Shown here in pieces: positions 62,535 through 64,000 of a stretch of 64,000 nucleotides of DNA. Location: positions 186,001 through 250,000 of the forward strand of contig JACGYV010000001.1 in assembly GCA_014116815.1 (NCBI GenBank). The letters are read 5' to 3'. A program made the position numbers and the translations under genes. This DNA is from Holosporaceae bacterium 'Namur' (lineage in GTDB: Bacteria > Pseudomonadota > Alphaproteobacteria > Rickettsiales > Midichloriaceae). The first letter of the stretch is position 1. Every line of letters starts with the position of its first letter. The notes beneath the pieces are model-generated. The model saw nothing but the letters and a program-made list of their open reading frames with translations, was not told where the DNA came from and made no database searches.

Positions 62535-63998
62535 TTAATATTTTTGTAATCTAATATTCGGAATTAATATTTTTATTTTTGTGCCCTGGTTAACTTTGCT
62601 TTCAATCTCCATCTTTATATCATGTAAATCTAGGATACTTTGCGCTATAGTCAACCCTAGTCCTAATCCGCTTTTAACTTTAGTTAATACATCGCCGGTG
62701 GTAGAAAACATTTCAGTAATTTTATGTAAATTATCTTCATGTATACCTTGTCCTGTATCGGAAATTTCGATAATAATACCTGCAACGGATTGTAACGCAG
62801 AAATCAGAATATCCCCATCCGGTTTATTAAACACGATACTATTATTAATAAAATTTAATAATACAATTTTTATCTTTTCAGGGTCCAGATAAATATATGG
62901 TAAATTATGCTGAATATCGAGCTTTAAATTTAGCTTATGTTGTTTGATTTTAGGTATTAATGCATTAAGTGCATTATCTATAATTTCCTTAATACTACAT
63001 TTGCTCTCATTTAGTTTGACATTGCCTGATTCGAAATCCGCTACTGCTATAATATTATTAATTTTGCCCAGTAAATCCCGCCCGGATTGATGGATGATTT
63101 GAATATATTCAAAATATTCAGGAAGCATAGGGCCTGCAAACTCCGAGCCGAGTACATCGCATCCGCCTATGATATGATTTAGGGGAGTCCTGAGTTCGTG
63201 CTGAATATTTCTGATAAAATCTAATTTAGTTTTATTCATTGCCTCAAGTTTTTTAAGTAAAAACTCAAGTTTCTCATTAGCTTCAACTAATTCCGCTTTT
63301 TGTAAAATCACCTTTTTTAAACTACTTGCCAAAAGAGAGATTTCTTTAGTTGTATATTCATTAATTTCAACTAAACGATCATTAGAGGAAATTTTTTCAG
63401 CTACATCCGACAATTCAATTACAGGTTGAACTACAAATTTATTAACAAAAATAAGAATTATTATGCATAGGCAGAAAATTAAGGAAAGATTATAAAAGGT
63501 CTTTTTAAAGCCGGTAAGCAGCAACTCATCCCAGATTATCTCATTGAAAACTACAACTATATAAAAATTTTTTAAATTGCGAAGTTTTTTTATAAATATG
63601 CTTTCAGCACCTTTAAACCAAGGCATTGCTGTAATATCAAGATGATTATAATTTTTTGAATTAATAAATTTTTTAATAAAATTATTTAAATTCTCCGATA
63701 TGATACCGCCTTTTGACTTGATGATAACCTTGCCTTCTTTATCAATAATAAAAAAGCTGATATTTTTATTATACATTTCGATATTCGAAAGGTGCTGTTC
63801 AAGTTTAAACAGCTCGAATCCTGAAGTTATGGTTCCCAGGTATTGCCCTGCTTCATTGGTTATACCCATCCCGAACGGGATAACTTTAGTTCCCGTGACA
63901 ATATCCGTTTTATAAGATCCTATACGTAGCTTCCAAGGTTGGGTAACCGTATCGGGAAGAAAATGTCGGGTAGAAATATTCTTGTAGGGCGATTTCAT
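62535..63998 (-). CDS. Sensor histidine kinase (5' end at window edge)
   Basis: At least 487 residues. The first visible residues (FLPDTVTQPWKLRIGSY, MGITNEAGQYLGTITSGFEL) are the middle of a Cache-type extracellular sensor, so an N-terminal membrane helix and part of the sensor lie outside the window and the ATG at 63998 is probably internal. A membrane helix (~168-190), a HAMP-like segment, a coiled coil, HisKA with IQHELRTPLNHIIGG, and a HATPase with INNSIVFNKPD, DTGQGI and GLGLGLTIA follow. It lies 15 nt upstream of dapA. Its target is unknown. Confidence 0.88.
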   Translation of the reverse strand: MKSPYKNISTRHFLPDTVTQPWKLRIGSYKTDIVTGTKVIPFGMGITNEAGQYLGTITSGFELFKLEQHLSNIEMYNKNISFFIIDKEGKVIIKSKGGIISENLNNFIKKFINSKNYNHLDITAMPWFKGAESIFIKKLRNLKNFYIVVVFNEIIWDELLLTGFKKTFYNLSLIFCLCIIILIFVNKFVVQPVIELSDVAEKISSNDRLVEINEYTTKEISLLASSLKKVILQKAELVEANEKLEFLLKKLEAMNKTKLDFIRNIQHELRTPLNHIIGGCDVLGSEFAGPMLPEYFEYIQIIHQSGRDLLGKINNIIAVADFESGNVKLNESKCSIKEIIDNALNALIPKIKQHKLNLKLDIQHNLPYIYLDPEKIKIVLLNFINNSIVFNKPDGDILISALQSVAGIIIEISDTGQGIHEDNLHKITEMFSTTGDVLTKVKSGLGLGLTIAQSILDLHDIKMEIESKVNQGTKIKILIPNIRLQKY

Positions 63999-64000
63999 AA

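Overview
The window looks like part of the chromosome of an AT-rich, host-associated alphaproteobacterium of the order Rickettsiales. The grounds are a Tlc-type ATP/ADP translocase, the virB3-virB4-virB6-virB6-virB6 block of the Rickettsiales type IV secretion system (T4SS), ankyrin-repeat proteins, and alphaproteobacterial forms of the housekeeping genes. A flagellar export ATPase (fliI), Pgi, a phosphoglycerate mutase, three sensor kinases and several IS scars suggest a larger-genome, protist-associated lineage (Midichloriaceae-like) rather than a classical Rickettsia. The lineage is inferred; no rRNA gene lies in the window.

Layout: 0-4.3 kb, prs, rplY, trmFO and holA; 4.3-5.7 kb, a porin with a strong terminator; 5.9-16.1 kb, the T4SS block, followed by pgeF. 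17-25.5 kb carries an orphan gene behind a CtrA-like box, nadE, an LTA-synthase-like transferase, tlc, ccmH/fliI and rluC. 25.5-33.8 kb is an accessory region ending at tRNA-Thr: an IS982 scar, an eptA gene split by one in-frame TAG, a GNAT acetyltransferase, an internally deleted IS630 element that truncates an SSB-like gene, an HTH protein, an ankyrin protein with a decayed paralogous tail, and a 504-residue protein with an Arg/Asp/Glu repeat and a deaminase-like core.

34-49 kb: a degenerate GGDEF/EAL-like protein, ispE, rho, a secreted patatin, a receiver-ATPase protein next to a sensor kinase, an FMN reductase, glmS, an ankyrin/F-box-like protein, three tRNAs and a kinase-fold effector candidate. 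49-52.7 kb: the start of the division and cell-wall (dcw) cluster (mraZ-rsmH-ftsL-ftsI, minus strand), with a three-repeat MraZ box in the divergent mraZ/dgt promoter region. 52.7-64 kb: dgt, pgi, gpmI, an EnvZ-like kinase, an M32 carboxypeptidase, lspA, holB, dapA and a truncated sensor kinase.

Read together, the window pairs secretion machinery with several plausible substrates: the deaminase-like protein, the kinase-like protein, two ankyrin proteins and a patatin. The best candidate for an under-described system is the deaminase-like protein at 31.5-33.0 kb. It has H-A-E and C-x-x-C zinc-site motifs and an RGTHG motif reminiscent of the OTT_1508-type deaminase family, set between an 18-nt-repeat-encoded RD/RE domain and a basic, Ser/Pro-ending tail. 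All family calls were made by reading motifs; no database search was run.
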